From a virus, in the IMG/VR virus record IMGVR_UViG_3300046001_006965, positions 18,970 through 82,969 of that record: 64,000 nucleotides of DNA. The stretch is one strand, 5' to 3'. Positions 40,408 to 48,666 of the stretch are shown here, one piece after another. The notes beneath the pieces were generated by a model. It saw nothing but the letters and a program-made list of their open reading frames with translations, had not been told where the DNA came from and did no database searches. The position numbers and the translations under genes were made by a program. Each line of letters opens with the position of its first letter. Position 1 is the stretch's first letter.

Positions 40408-40605
40408 CTATTGTTTACCGGCTTCTTTTTTTCTAATCCAACTTAGTTCTTGAAATCGTGCCGCCCACTCCTCATCGTCAAGGTCGTCAGGATCTATCTT
40501 GAAATAGTAGCGGAGTTGCGCATTGGTTATCCTAATATTATCATCAGGGTCAACCTCTGCGGCGGCTATAACTTTGCGAGCTCCGCTTCTTTTATAACTA
40601 TCAGT
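40408..40605 (-). CDS. second frame of the tail assembly chaperone (-1 frameshift product)
   Basis: An open frame one base back relative to the 40566 gene, with no ATG in the useful part. The peptide VIAAAEVDPDDNIRITNAQL, RYYFKIDPDDLDDEEW, ARFQELSWIRKKE looks like the T-part of G-T chaperones. Slippage must occur between 40605 and the TAG at 40566; candidates are the ATA-AAA-G near 40588 and GCA-AAG near 40572. Confidence 0.6.
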   Translation of the reverse strand, partial: TDSYKRSGARKVIAAAEVDPDDNIRITNAQLRYYFKIDPDDLDDEEWAARFQELSWIRKKEAGKQ

Positions 40606-40880
40606 TCAGATAGTTTGCCACTCACGGCCAAGAAGTAATCGTCGTTAGTTTTCAACTCCTCGTCACCGCCCAACCAACAGTTAGTCAAAATGATTTCATT
40701 GAATTTCATTGGGTCTTTGGTTCCAATGGAAGATGCAAAACTCAAGGTCTTTCTATCTACTTTTCGTAGGTAGCCTATTTTGTCCTCAACTTTAATGGCG
40801 TAAACATCGCCGTGTAATTGTTTCCACGCTTCGATTTGTTCTGGTGTAGCTTGTCCGCTTAATTCTGCTGTTTTGTTCAT
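40566..40880 (-). CDS. tail assembly chaperone (gpG/Mu gp41-like)
   Basis: 104 residues. Conserved plan of Mu-like gp41 analogues: PEQIEAWKQLHGDVYAIKVE at the N-terminus, then LRKVDRKTLSFASSIGTKDP. It coats the tape measure during assembly. A minor fraction of ribosomes is expected to move to the -1 frame near the stop. Confidence 0.7.
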   Translation of the reverse strand: MNKTAELSGQATPEQIEAWKQLHGDVYAIKVEDKIGYLRKVDRKTLSFASSIGTKDPMKFNEIILTNCWLGGDEELKTNDDYFLAVSGKLSELIVIKEAELAKL

Positions 40881-40912
40881 TTTATTTTGTTTTTTGTGGT
40901 TTGTTTTAAAAA

Positions 40913-40939
40913 AAATCCCTCCCTATAAAGGAGGGATTT
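40913..40939 (-). terminator. rho-independent terminator after the tail tube gene
   Basis: AAATCCCTCC-CTATAAA-GGAGGGATTT, a 10-bp stem. Between tail tube and chaperone, it would lower transcription of tail-tip genes relative to tube and sheath. Confidence 0.8.
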
Positions 40940-40959
40940 AAATACTAATTCAATATTCT

Positions 40960-41370
40960 TTAAACTTGGTTTTGAACTCTAAGAGCAACAAATGGAAGTG
41001 AAATTTCCATAAACTTGTCTCCTTGTTTGAACTCTTTTACATTTTCAGTGAAACGAATTCCAAGAACTCTATCCGTAATGATAGCGTCGGCATTCAGTGG
41101 GTTGCCATAGGCAAATAAACCATCAAGTGAGAGTGACATTATAGACCCGCCACCGGCTTTCACCATTGCTTCATATTCCGATTGCAAAACAGTGATTTCG
41201 CCCTCAACGGCCGAGTTACCTGTCTGAATGGAATGCGCGTCACGTCCTTTGGCATAAATCGCCTCACGCTCCATTTTCTCTCCGTATTTCGCGGCTCTAA
41301 TTCCGGTCACGTCTTTGCCTCCTAAAATAAGGGTGAGGTCTGCCCATTCGTATTGTCTACTATTAAACAT
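40960..41370 (-). CDS. tail tube protein
   Basis: 136 residues. YEWADLTLILGGKDVTGIRA, then AIYAKGRDAHSIQTGNSAVE and ITVLQSEYEAMVKA are the Mu-like tube pattern in Bacteroidetes phages. The tube hexamers stack inside the sheath. Confidence 0.85.
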   Translation of the reverse strand: MFNSRQYEWADLTLILGGKDVTGIRAAKYGEKMEREAIYAKGRDAHSIQTGNSAVEGEITVLQSEYEAMVKAGGGSIMSLSLDGLFAYGNPLNADAIITDRVLGIRFTENVKEFKQGDKFMEISLPFVALRVQNQV

Positions 41371-41380
41371 ATCTTTTTGA

Positions 41381-42607
41381 TTAAGCGGTTACGGGTACGA
41401 ATCCAAGAGGGACGTCAATCCAACGGTTAGTGCCTTTAGTTTTTACCTGAAGCTTTGCAATTTTCAGTTTAGAAGTCGAAGTCACGTTATGCGTCAAATC
41501 AACTTGACAAATTACACCGCGGTCTTTGGCATCATTTGGGTCAAAGGATAATTCACCGTTAGCAGTCATTTGTTTGAAAATTAAACTTTCGACTTCATTC
41601 TCTACGCTTTTAGCATAGATTGGCGAAATAGTTCCGTTATTGTTTACCGTGTTGTCATCCAAAAGGAATTCCAACATTGCAGCATACGCCAAACGAAATG
41701 CTTTGTCAATTACACGTCTACGACCTGCGTAGTGGTAGTCGTCAGCAACTTCACAAGCTAATGGATCGTCTGTAAAGAAATATCCTGATTTGCCTGTGTG
41801 CTGTCTGAAAGTCACATATCCTTTGTCGTGCAAAGCTTCGACATCATAAGACTCAGCAGGTGTATCCAGGATAAAAGCGGTTAGGCTCGAAACGGCACCG
41901 TCTCTCACTTTCCCAATGTTCACGTGGACTTGGTTTTTTGCCAATCTTCCGGCAAGGATTCCAATCGCTGCACCTTTTGAGGCAGTTGCTCCGGTTCTTG
42001 TTTCAGAGTCACCCAAAACAATCATTGCTCGGTTGAAAGATGCTGTACTTAGATCTGTCAAGGCTACTTTGTCACCGTCAAAAGCATACCCTTCAATAAT
42101 GGTGAAAAAAGGAGCATATTTATTGGCAGTGTATGCCTCGGCCAAAATTTGGGCAAGGTTTACGGCAACCATTACGTCATCGTCTATTCCGTCAGTTACA
42201 ACAGGAACATAGGCTTCACTTGGTGAAAATGCTGTAAACAAAAATTTCAGTTTTCCGTTGGCTGCATCTAGCAACTTTTCGGCAGGTGCTTTCCCGGTTA
42301 CTACGTCAAGAGCAAACCAGTCGCTTACTTTTGTAGTTTTGGCAAAACCCATTAACCAAAGTTCAGTTCCTTCTCCAGACTCTGCATAAAACTCTTTTAA
42401 AGTTTTGTAAAGCTTGTAGTTGTTCACATCATTTATGATTCCTAAAGCAGCCACATCAATCATCGATTTGATTTGATAAGGCGTGTTTAAAAGAAACGTA
42501 GTCGATACAGCGGCAGCACTTGCGAGCAATCCGCTTACGCCGTCCGGTAGGTCAATAACCTGACCTAACTGACCGTTTTGAAATTGTATATCTATTCCTG
42601 GTAACAT
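41381..42607 (-). CDS. tail sheath protein (DUF2586-like)
   Basis: 408 residues. The N-terminus LPGIDIQFQNGQLG, then FTIIEGYAFDGDKVALTDLS and FRQHTGKSGYFFTDDPLACE (a sheath hallmark of an x-GYYF type) indicate a contractile sheath of the DUF2586 group. Its presence makes phage 2 a myovirus. Confidence 0.87.
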   Translation of the reverse strand: MLPGIDIQFQNGQLGQVIDLPDGVSGLLASAAAVSTTFLLNTPYQIKSMIDVAALGIINDVNNYKLYKTLKEFYAESGEGTELWLMGFAKTTKVSDWFALDVVTGKAPAEKLLDAANGKLKFLFTAFSPSEAYVPVVTDGIDDDVMVAVNLAQILAEAYTANKYAPFFTIIEGYAFDGDKVALTDLSTASFNRAMIVLGDSETRTGATASKGAAIGILAGRLAKNQVHVNIGKVRDGAVSSLTAFILDTPAESYDVEALHDKGYVTFRQHTGKSGYFFTDDPLACEVADDYHYAGRRRVIDKAFRLAYAAMLEFLLDDNTVNNNGTISPIYAKSVENEVESLIFKQMTANGELSFDPNDAKDRGVICQVDLTHNVTSTSKLKIAKLQVKTKGTNRWIDVPLGFVPVTA

Positions 42608-42608
42608 A

Positions 42609-42887
42609 CTACTCTTCTGTTTTTGGAGTTAATTGAAGCTCAATGGCCTCAATGATTTTTGCATTTGTTGCTTTTGGGTCAACAGTCAATTCATTGTCTG
42701 CAGCAAAGGCAATAAGTTGCGCTTTTGTCATATCAGTCAATTTCACTTCTGACTCTTCGCCTATTGATTCCTCAACTTCAATAGCCGGAGGAGTCACCGT
42801 TTTATCCTCTAAGGATCTTGCGTGACTTTGTGCGTGATTTTCAGTGTAGAACTGTTCGCCGTCACTTGTTTTGAAATACTTGCTCAT
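42609..42887 (-). CDS. HeH/SAP-like small protein
   Basis: 92 residues. The C-terminal 35 residues LTDMTKAQLIAFAADNELTV with KIIEAIEL are the helix-extended-helix fold common near head-tail genes; N-terminal part is YFKTSDGEQFYTENHAQSHA. Probably structural or a head-completion accessory. Confidence 0.6.
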   Translation of the reverse strand: MSKYFKTSDGEQFYTENHAQSHARSLEDKTVTPPAIEVEESIGEESEVKLTDMTKAQLIAFAADNELTVDPKATNAKIIEAIELQLTPKTEE

Positions 42888-42892
42888 AATTT

Positions 42893-43369
42893 TTAAAGTT
42901 TAGATTTTACATAAACCCATACTGCCAAAAGCAGCGTAAGTCCTAGATATATTCGAAAGCCAATGATTTGTGTTTTTTGCCAATAGTTTAATTCATTCGT
43001 AATAATTGGCGGTAATTGTGTGACAGTATCTTGTGATATATAAGTGTCTTTCCACTGAGCAAATAGTTCCCGCGCTCTAGACTCACAATCAACTTTGATA
43101 ACGTTATCCGAGAGACGAACCTTAGGGCTTTTTAAAGTGCGCCCTGGTTCGCTCTGGATAATGTTCTTAATAACTACTTTACCGTTTTGGCATTCTAATA
43201 ATGCCTCCAGATAGCTGCTGTCTTTTTCAATTTTGAAAATGGTATCGTGTACCGTTTCCTTAATGATTTTTGTTGTTTCATTCTGCACCACAATAGGCTT
43301 TCCGCTTCCGCAGCCAACCAGTGTGGCGAGAACGAACAAACAACAAAATACGCTTAGTATATTTTTCAT
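42893..43369 (-). CDS. u-spanin-like lipoprotein
   Basis: 158 residues. Lipobox LVGCG with Cys20 for outer-membrane anchoring and a single hydrophobic helix at the C-terminus (residues 137-155) for inner-membrane anchoring. This is the unimolecular spanin layout known from phage T1 gp11 (131 residues). It overlaps the CHAP lysin stop/start by 4 bases, the right place for a spanin. Confidence 0.65.
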   Translation of the reverse strand: MKNILSVFCCLFVLATLVGCGSGKPIVVQNETTKIIKETVHDTIFKIEKDSSYLEALLECQNGKVVIKNIIQSEPGRTLKSPKVRLSDNVIKVDCESRARELFAQWKDTYISQDTVTQLPPIITNELNYWQKTQIIGFRIYLGLTLLLAVWVYVKSKL

Positions 43370-43821
43370 AATCTTAAAAATCCTTTAATGGTTTTGATTT
43401 CTCTTGTGCGTCTGCAAACTTGGTATCCTTCACGGCTTGAAACATTGTTGGTATTTCCTTCAATGGTGTGGAGCGTAGTTCCCGATACCGATTCCACTAT
43501 GCCAGTGTGTCCGGTTCCGTGTCCAAACTCCATTATAAAAATGTCGCCTGATTGTGGCACTGTCACTCGTAGATCAACTTCTTTGTTGTACATATCGAGT
43601 ACGCCTGCTGTTTTATAAAGTGGGTTTAAATATTTCAAGTCTAGGGACGCTTCTTTGGCGCACCAGTATATGAATGCCATACACCAGGAATACCCCTTTC
43701 CAAGTCCAACGCTTTTGAGATACTTCTCAACTGCGGGGCCCGCATTCGAACCTCTTGGTATTTCTTCGACTCCCAATTGGGAAATCGCTTTTTGTAATGT
43801 TGTTGTTGCTAATGGGGTCAT
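43366..43821 (-). CDS. CHAP-domain endolysin
   Basis: 151 residues. CHAP catalytic Cys47 in GYSWCMAFIYWC and His104 in GHGTGHTGIVES, then HTIEGNTN. An amidase or endopeptidase that cuts the peptide part of peptidoglycan. It has no signal peptide. Together with the muramidase at 28.3 kb the phage has two lysins with different bonds. Confidence 0.85.
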   Translation of the reverse strand: MTPLATTTLQKAISQLGVEEIPRGSNAGPAVEKYLKSVGLGKGYSWCMAFIYWCAKEASLDLKYLNPLYKTAGVLDMYNKEVDLRVTVPQSGDIFIMEFGHGTGHTGIVESVSGTTLHTIEGNTNNVSSREGYQVCRRTREIKTIKGFLRL

Positions 43822-44213
43822 CCCTCTTTACCGTTAAGTTGTTTGTACTTTCTTAATTCACCTGTAAGGGTTTCCAATTCATCAATCAATAGATCAATCT
43901 TTTTATCTCGCTCATTAATCGTTAGGTCACGGTCTTTTATCGCTTGCAATGCTGTAGACAATTGACCCGTTAAGATGTCAATTTTTGCGTCCCTCAAGTT
44001 GATAGCTGCAATGGCAGAGTCTAGCTGTTTTTTGCCATCTTCAATCAAACCTTTGTAAAAATCGGCTGACTTGATTTCGTTGTCAATTTCTTTGGATACG
44101 GCATCGGCTTCGAGTGCTCTATCAGTTGCATTGTTTTTGCGTTTTTCTACTAGCTTCATTCCGAAGGCAGTAAATAAAGAAGCTAAAACAGGATATAAAA
44201 ACGTTAGTAACAT
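43818..44213 (-). CDS. holin-like membrane/coiled-coil protein of the first lysis cassette
   Basis: 131 residues. An N-terminal transmembrane helix (MLLTFLYPVLASLFTAFGMK) and then a heptad-rich coil to the end (LRDAKIDILTGQLSTALQAI). It is directly upstream of the CHAP lysin, as the 28907 product is of the muramidase. Confidence 0.5.
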   Translation of the reverse strand: MLLTFLYPVLASLFTAFGMKLVEKRKNNATDRALEADAVSKEIDNEIKSADFYKGLIEDGKKQLDSAIAAINLRDAKIDILTGQLSTALQAIKDRDLTINERDKKIDLLIDELETLTGELRKYKQLNGKEG

Positions 44214-44235
44214 TGGTGAGATTTTTTAAATAATA

Positions 44236-44256
44236 GCTCTCCGGTTACAGGAGAGC
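44236..44256 (-). terminator. terminator after the major capsid gene
   Basis: GCTCTCC-GGTTACA-GGAGAGC, a perfect 7-bp GC-rich stem 13 bases past the capsid stop. The U-tract is weak, so it may act as an attenuator or RNA stabiliser. Confidence 0.65.
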
Positions 44257-44268
44257 CATTGATTTATA

Positions 44269-45186
44269 CTAAAGGATTGCTCCTATCCATTTAGCTTGGA
44301 AAGGCACTGCAATGAAGTAGTGACGATACGCCAATTGGTTTGTTTGGGTCGTTGGGTTGTCAGCAGCCGCCGTGAAATACTGTTTTGTATTTCCTGTCTT
44401 TTTGGCGATGTTGTCTTTCACAAAAGCAATGGATGCTTTTTTGTCAGTTCCACCCGGAACAGATCCGTATGCTTTTTTCACGTTCAATGAAGTGAAGTAA
44501 GGCATATTCACATATTGGTAGATTTCGAAACCTGCAATCGTAGGAGCTACGTCGCCAGTTCTGTAATTCACCAATTGATCTCCAAAGTTTTTACGATCTC
44601 TCAACAAGTCGTTATAGTGCTCTGTGTTCAAAATCAAACGTCTACCATCAACAGGCGCACCTGCTAAATCGAAAGCTTCTTTCAAAGACACAACATCTTC
44701 ATAAACCAATCTCAATCTTCCGCCGGCAGTTGCTTCAGCAGTTGCACCACCTGTGGCAGTGATAACCGGAGTTGCTGTAGTTGTAGAAGTTGGAGCAATG
44801 GCGTGAACCGCTTTTCCAAATTTCTCGGCAGTTAATTTTTGAACTGTTTTACGAGTCGCATTATCGATACGGTCGTAAGATGCACCAAGAACTTGGTCAT
44901 CTGAAAGTGTTACCACTTTGGTTTGGTATTTATCCAACTGAATAATAACCGCGTCATCCGTGTACGCCTGTAAAGCGATTGGGTAAGTACTGTTGTTAAT
45001 CAAAATGTCAGGAGCAAACTCGCTCGTTGGCACGTGGATTACATTGCTTTCAGTGATGGTTCCTTCTCCCATTTGGGAAACGTCAACATCCATTTCGGCA
45101 ATTCCGTCTAAGAACGGAGCTTGATCTGCGGTGGTCAGGTTATTAATAACTCTGTCCAACCATACGTCTGCAAAATTTGCTGGCAT
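44269..45186 (-). CDS. major capsid protein
   Basis: 305 residues. NVIHVPTSEFAPDILINNST, TYPIALQAYTDDAVIIQLDKYQT, RRLILNTEHYNDLLRDRKNF and the C-terminal YRHYFIAVPFQAKW match HK97-fold capsids of Bacteroidetes Mu-like phages. Encoded after the protease-scaffold and before the terminator. Confidence 0.82.
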   Translation of the reverse strand: MPANFADVWLDRVINNLTTADQAPFLDGIAEMDVDVSQMGEGTITESNVIHVPTSEFAPDILINNSTYPIALQAYTDDAVIIQLDKYQTKVVTLSDDQVLGASYDRIDNATRKTVQKLTAEKFGKAVHAIAPTSTTTATPVITATGGATAEATAGGRLRLVYEDVVSLKEAFDLAGAPVDGRRLILNTEHYNDLLRDRKNFGDQLVNYRTGDVAPTIAGFEIYQYVNMPYFTSLNVKKAYGSVPGGTDKKASIAFVKDNIAKKTGNTKQYFTAAADNPTTQTNQLAYRHYFIAVPFQAKWIGAIL

Positions 45187-45194
45187 CTAGTGTA

Positions 45195-46160
45195 TTATTT
45201 TACGTTAAACAATTTTTTGTACTCGTCTGGACTTGTAGCTTTAAAAGCCAATTGAGCGTCAAGACTCAATTTTTGAAAGTCCTCTTTTGTGGCAACCGCA
45301 CCAGGAACATTTGGAATGGTTTTGTCAGCTAAAGTGGCTTTCACTGGAAGTGATGCCAAAGTGCTTTTTGCCAATTCAAAATTCAATTTTGCCAAGTTGA
45401 CAAAATCGTCTTTTTTAGTTGCAGCAATTCTGCCCTCAGTTACGGCAAGCGTTACCATTTCGGTAATTGCAGTTTCTTGTGCAGTTTCTTTTTCGCTTTC
45501 AATGGCAAGCAATGCTGCTTTCATTGTAGCATTTTCATTTGATAATTTCAGGATACCCGCTTCTACGGCCTCAACATCCACTTCGGGAGTTGCCTTATCA
45601 AAACTGAGAGCCATTAAAGTGGCTACTGTTAAAATGATTTTTTTCATATCGTTACTAGGGTTTAATTCAAGTTGAGCCGGTAATGGATCTACCGGTAGTT
45701 CTGGCTGTAGTGCCAGGCAAAGTTTTTGGACAACGTCCTCTTTTAATAGTTCGCCGTTTTCTGCGTAAAGTCTAATAGAATTAGCATTGGATGGAACGGC
45801 AACGATGGAGCACTCATAAAGTTCGCAGGCTTCCATTACTAGCTCAGTTCCAAGAATCTTGATATTTTCGGGTTTAAAAATGAAACCCATTGAGCACGAT
45901 TTTATAAAACCTTGCTCTACTTTGCGAGATATTTTCAAGGCGTCATCGTCTTCCAAGTCGAAAACAGGCTCACCCAAAAGCAAGTCCTTTTCCACACGGA
46001 TGTTTTCCCATTTTCCAAGCACTCCTTTAGTAGAGTTATAATGTTGATCTAACATTACCGGATTATCGTTAAAACGCTTCAAATCGATACCCGCAGTCAG
46101 GATGCGAAATCCATAACTATTGATTCGGTTCTGGTCGTTGAAAACAAATGGTTTTGACAT
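45195..46160 (-). CDS. prohead protease fused to scaffold (Mu gpI-like)
   Basis: 321 residues. Residues 1-140 are a phage prohead protease (LDQHYNSTKGVLGKWENIRV, GFIKSCSMGFIF). Residues 171-321 are an Ala/Glu/Lys-rich helical scaffold. A possible internal start, Met at 45647 (MKKIILTVATLMAL), would give the scaffold alone, as Mu makes gpZ from within gpI. Confidence 0.75.
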   Translation of the reverse strand: MSKPFVFNDQNRINSYGFRILTAGIDLKRFNDNPVMLDQHYNSTKGVLGKWENIRVEKDLLLGEPVFDLEDDDALKISRKVEQGFIKSCSMGFIFKPENIKILGTELVMEACELYECSIVAVPSNANSIRLYAENGELLKEDVVQKLCLALQPELPVDPLPAQLELNPSNDMKKIILTVATLMALSFDKATPEVDVEAVEAGILKLSNENATMKAALLAIESEKETAQETAITEMVTLAVTEGRIAATKKDDFVNLAKLNFELAKSTLASLPVKATLADKTIPNVPGAVATKEDFQKLSLDAQLAFKATSPDEYKKLFNVK

Positions 46161-46344
46161 TGGCTACAATTAAGGGTTAATTTCTAATTTCAGAGACAAA
46201 GATGGGTCGAATCTGCCTCTTAAAAAAAAATGTGTAAACCTGCTTAACACTTATGTTCATTGACTTTATATAGTTGTTTAGTATTCAAACACTATTTTTA
46301 AATCTTGCCTTTATTACGTCAACTTTGCTTATAAAAGCACGATT
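46161..46344. promoter_or_regulatory. divergent late control region
   Basis: 184 bases between the leftward head-tail operon and the rightward packaging operon. AT-rich with an A9 tract near 46222. A CAACTTTG box at 46319-46326 is a near match to TAnnTTTG for the rightward genes; no certain promoter for the leftward genes is seen. Confidence 0.4.
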
Positions 46345-46782
46345 ATGGCACTGAAAAAACTACAAGAAAAGGAGTTTGCAAAATCACTATTTATTGGTGG
46401 TGGGATTACCCAGAAGGAAATTGCTTCTCGTGTTTCTGTGACCGAAAAAACGCTTACAAATTGGATTAAAATAGGCAAATGGGATAGTCTTAAAAAATCA
46501 TTGCTTACTACAAAGCAGGCCCAGTTATCATTTTTATATGACCAACTAGACTTTTTAAACACTGATATTTCAATTCGAGATTATAAAGTGGCTGTTGGTA
46601 AAGAGGCCGATACCATTATTAAATTAACGGCCGCCATAAACCGATTGGAAACCGAAACCTCCATTGGTGACACCGTGGAAGTCGCTCGACACTTTATCGA
46701 GTTTGTACGTCCGCAAGATTTAGAACTTGCCAAAACTATCACGAATCTATTTGATGTCTTCATAACTGCAAAAATGAAATAA
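46345..46782 (+). CDS. terminase small subunit-like protein of phage 2
   Basis: 145 residues. The N-terminal helix-turn-helix GGGITQKEIASRVSVTEKTL, TNWIKIGKW is that of DUF1804/TerS-like DNA-binding proteins. A helical C-terminus serves oligomerisation. Its stop overlaps the TerL start. Binds the phage end or transposase-linked genome for packaging. Confidence 0.7.
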   Translation: MALKKLQEKEFAKSLFIGGGITQKEIASRVSVTEKTLTNWIKIGKWDSLKKSLLTTKQAQLSFLYDQLDFLNTDISIRDYKVAVGKEADTIIKLTAAINRLETETSIGDTVEVARHFIEFVRPQDLELAKTITNLFDVFITAKMK

Positions 46783-48314
46783 TGGCAAGTAGCAAAGCGG
46801 AGGATAAGAAATACTACGAATTATGGCAACAGTTTCGGGACAACACCCGGAAAGCCACACCTATTGATTTAAAGGAAAGTACCGTTGACAAACAAAACCG
46901 TATTGCCAAACTCGAAAAGTCACCGGAGGCGTGGTTTAAATACTATTTCCCTAACTTTTATACATCGGAACCGGCACCATTTCACATTAAGGCAACCAAA
47001 CGAGTTTTGGCAAATCCTGAATGGTATGAGGTGCGCTCCTGGTCTCGTGAGTTTTCAAAGTCCGGGCGTACAATGATGGAGGTGCTTTTGTTGGCAATGA
47101 CTGGCAAAAAGAAAAATATATTAATGGTATCGTCAACCTATGACAATGCCGAGCGTTTACTCTTACCATACAAAGTAATCTTGGAGTGCAACAATAGAAT
47201 TATAAACGACTACGGAGCACAGGAAAGCCTTGGCAGTTGGGAAGCGGGCGAGTTCGTAACCAAAAAAGGAGTTTCATTCCGCGCGCTTGGTTCTGGACAG
47301 TCTCCCCGTGGAACCCGTAAAGACGAGGTACGTCCTGATTGCATATTAATCGATGATATTGATACCGATGAAGAGTGCCGAAATGCACAACGCATCAAGG
47401 ACAAAATCAAATGGATTGAGGAAGCATTATACGGAACGCGCTCCCTTTCAAATCCTTTGTTGTGGATAGCTTGTGGAAACATCATTGCCAAATATTGCTG
47501 TATTACTGAAATGGCCAAGAAAGCCGATATCCACGAAATTATAAATATTCGTGACAAAAACGGAGTTTCAAACTGGCCCGCTAAAAATACTGAAGCTTTA
47601 ATTGACCGAGCCCTTTCCAAGATTTCTTGGAGCGCACAACAAAAGGAATATTACAACAATCCGGTGAGTGATGGTGACGTATTCGAAAAGATAAAATACG
47701 ACAAATGTCCACCGTTAAAATCTTGCGACAATGTGTTGGTTTATGCTGACCCTTCGACCTCGAATAAAGACCGTGGCGTTAATAAACAAGCCTCTTATAA
47801 ATCGGTGGGCGTTATTGGTAAAAAGGGATTGAAATACTATTTATATAAAGTTTGGATTAAGCAAACCAATAACTCAAAATTTGTGAGTTACTTGTATGAG
47901 GCCTACAACTATATGGTACTGCACGAGGTCGATGTGAAGCGTATTTATATCGAGAACAACTCATTGCAGGCTCCACACTATGAGCAAGTAATTCAACCCG
48001 AAATTAAAAAGCAAGGCGGTGGACTTATTCACTTGCCTATTACCGAAGACCAACGTAAAAAGTCGGACAAATTTGAACGTATCGAAGGAACCTTGGAACC
48101 AAAGAACCGATTGGGAAATCTAATTTTCAACATTGCCGAAAAGAATGACCCTGATATGAAAGTTATGGAGGATCAAATGACGGCCGTTTCAAAAAATGCA
48201 AAAATGATGGACGGCCCCGATATGTTGGAAGGTGGCGTTTGGATTTTAGAAAACAAGACCGTACAAATGGAAGGCGGGTACTCTTATGGCTCAGTTAATA
48301 ATAGGAAGTTTTAA
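46782..48314 (+). CDS. terminase large subunit, Mu gp28-like
   Basis: 510 residues. Walker A-like segment FSKSGRTM at 91-98 has Arg where Lys is usual, while LIDDIDTDEEC at 189-199 is the Walker B. The nuclease half starts at YADPSTSNKDRGVNK near 320 with an active Asp. Mu-like phages package headful from the integrated prophage copy and include flanking host DNA. Confidence 0.87.
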   Translation: MASSKAEDKKYYELWQQFRDNTRKATPIDLKESTVDKQNRIAKLEKSPEAWFKYYFPNFYTSEPAPFHIKATKRVLANPEWYEVRSWSREFSKSGRTMMEVLLLAMTGKKKNILMVSSTYDNAERLLLPYKVILECNNRIINDYGAQESLGSWEAGEFVTKKGVSFRALGSGQSPRGTRKDEVRPDCILIDDIDTDEECRNAQRIKDKIKWIEEALYGTRSLSNPLLWIACGNIIAKYCCITEMAKKADIHEIINIRDKNGVSNWPAKNTEALIDRALSKISWSAQQKEYYNNPVSDGDVFEKIKYDKCPPLKSCDNVLVYADPSTSNKDRGVNKQASYKSVGVIGKKGLKYYLYKVWIKQTNNSKFVSYLYEAYNYMVLHEVDVKRIYIENNSLQAPHYEQVIQPEIKKQGGGLIHLPITEDQRKKSDKFERIEGTLEPKNRLGNLIFNIAEKNDPDMKVMEDQMTAVSKNAKMMDGPDMLEGGVWILENKTVQMEGGYSYGSVNNRKF

Positions 48315-48318
48315 TGTT

Positions 48319-48504
48319 ATGTCAAAAAACAGGAAAGAAAGACAGGCATACGCCTATTTACAAGGGAGCATTAATAAAGTAGATATTTCAGTTTTAAAAA
48401 AATGGAATAGAAAAAATTTTGATGTAGGTGAATTTAGGGCATTACGAAAGCAGAAAACGGAGCAAATTATGAACAAAGAAACAACAATAAATATAAATAT
48501 ATGA
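48319..48504 (+). CDS. small basic hypothetical protein
   Basis: 61 residues from the ATG at 48319, 4 bases after the TerL stop; a longer frame from 48286 overlaps TerL. Basic, helix-rich (KNRKERQAYAYLQG, WNRKNF). Role in packaging is possible but unknown. Confidence 0.5.
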   Translation: MSKNRKERQAYAYLQGSINKVDISVLKKWNRKNFDVGEFRALRKQKTEQIMNKETTININI

Positions 48505-48665
48505 AAGTAGTAACTTATCAAGTAGGCGTGGATGTTTTAGGATTTCCAATTTATATGCAACATAAAATTTACAAGATTTCAACAGACCCAAACAGCAAGT
48601 TTCACAAAGGGGTTTCTATTCCTTTGGGACAGGTTGTTGACCAAGAAATCATAAAACAACACTAG
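48501..48665 (+). CDS. 54-residue hypothetical protein
   Basis: MKVVTYQVGVDVLGFPIYMQ ... VDQEIIKQH. It starts with the ATGA overlap at the end of the previous gene and stops 1 base before the gp36-like gene, so it fills the gap exactly. No family recognised. Confidence 0.5.
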   Translation: MKVVTYQVGVDVLGFPIYMQHKIYKISTDPNSKFHKGVSIPLGQVVDQEIIKQH

Positions 48666-48666
48666 T

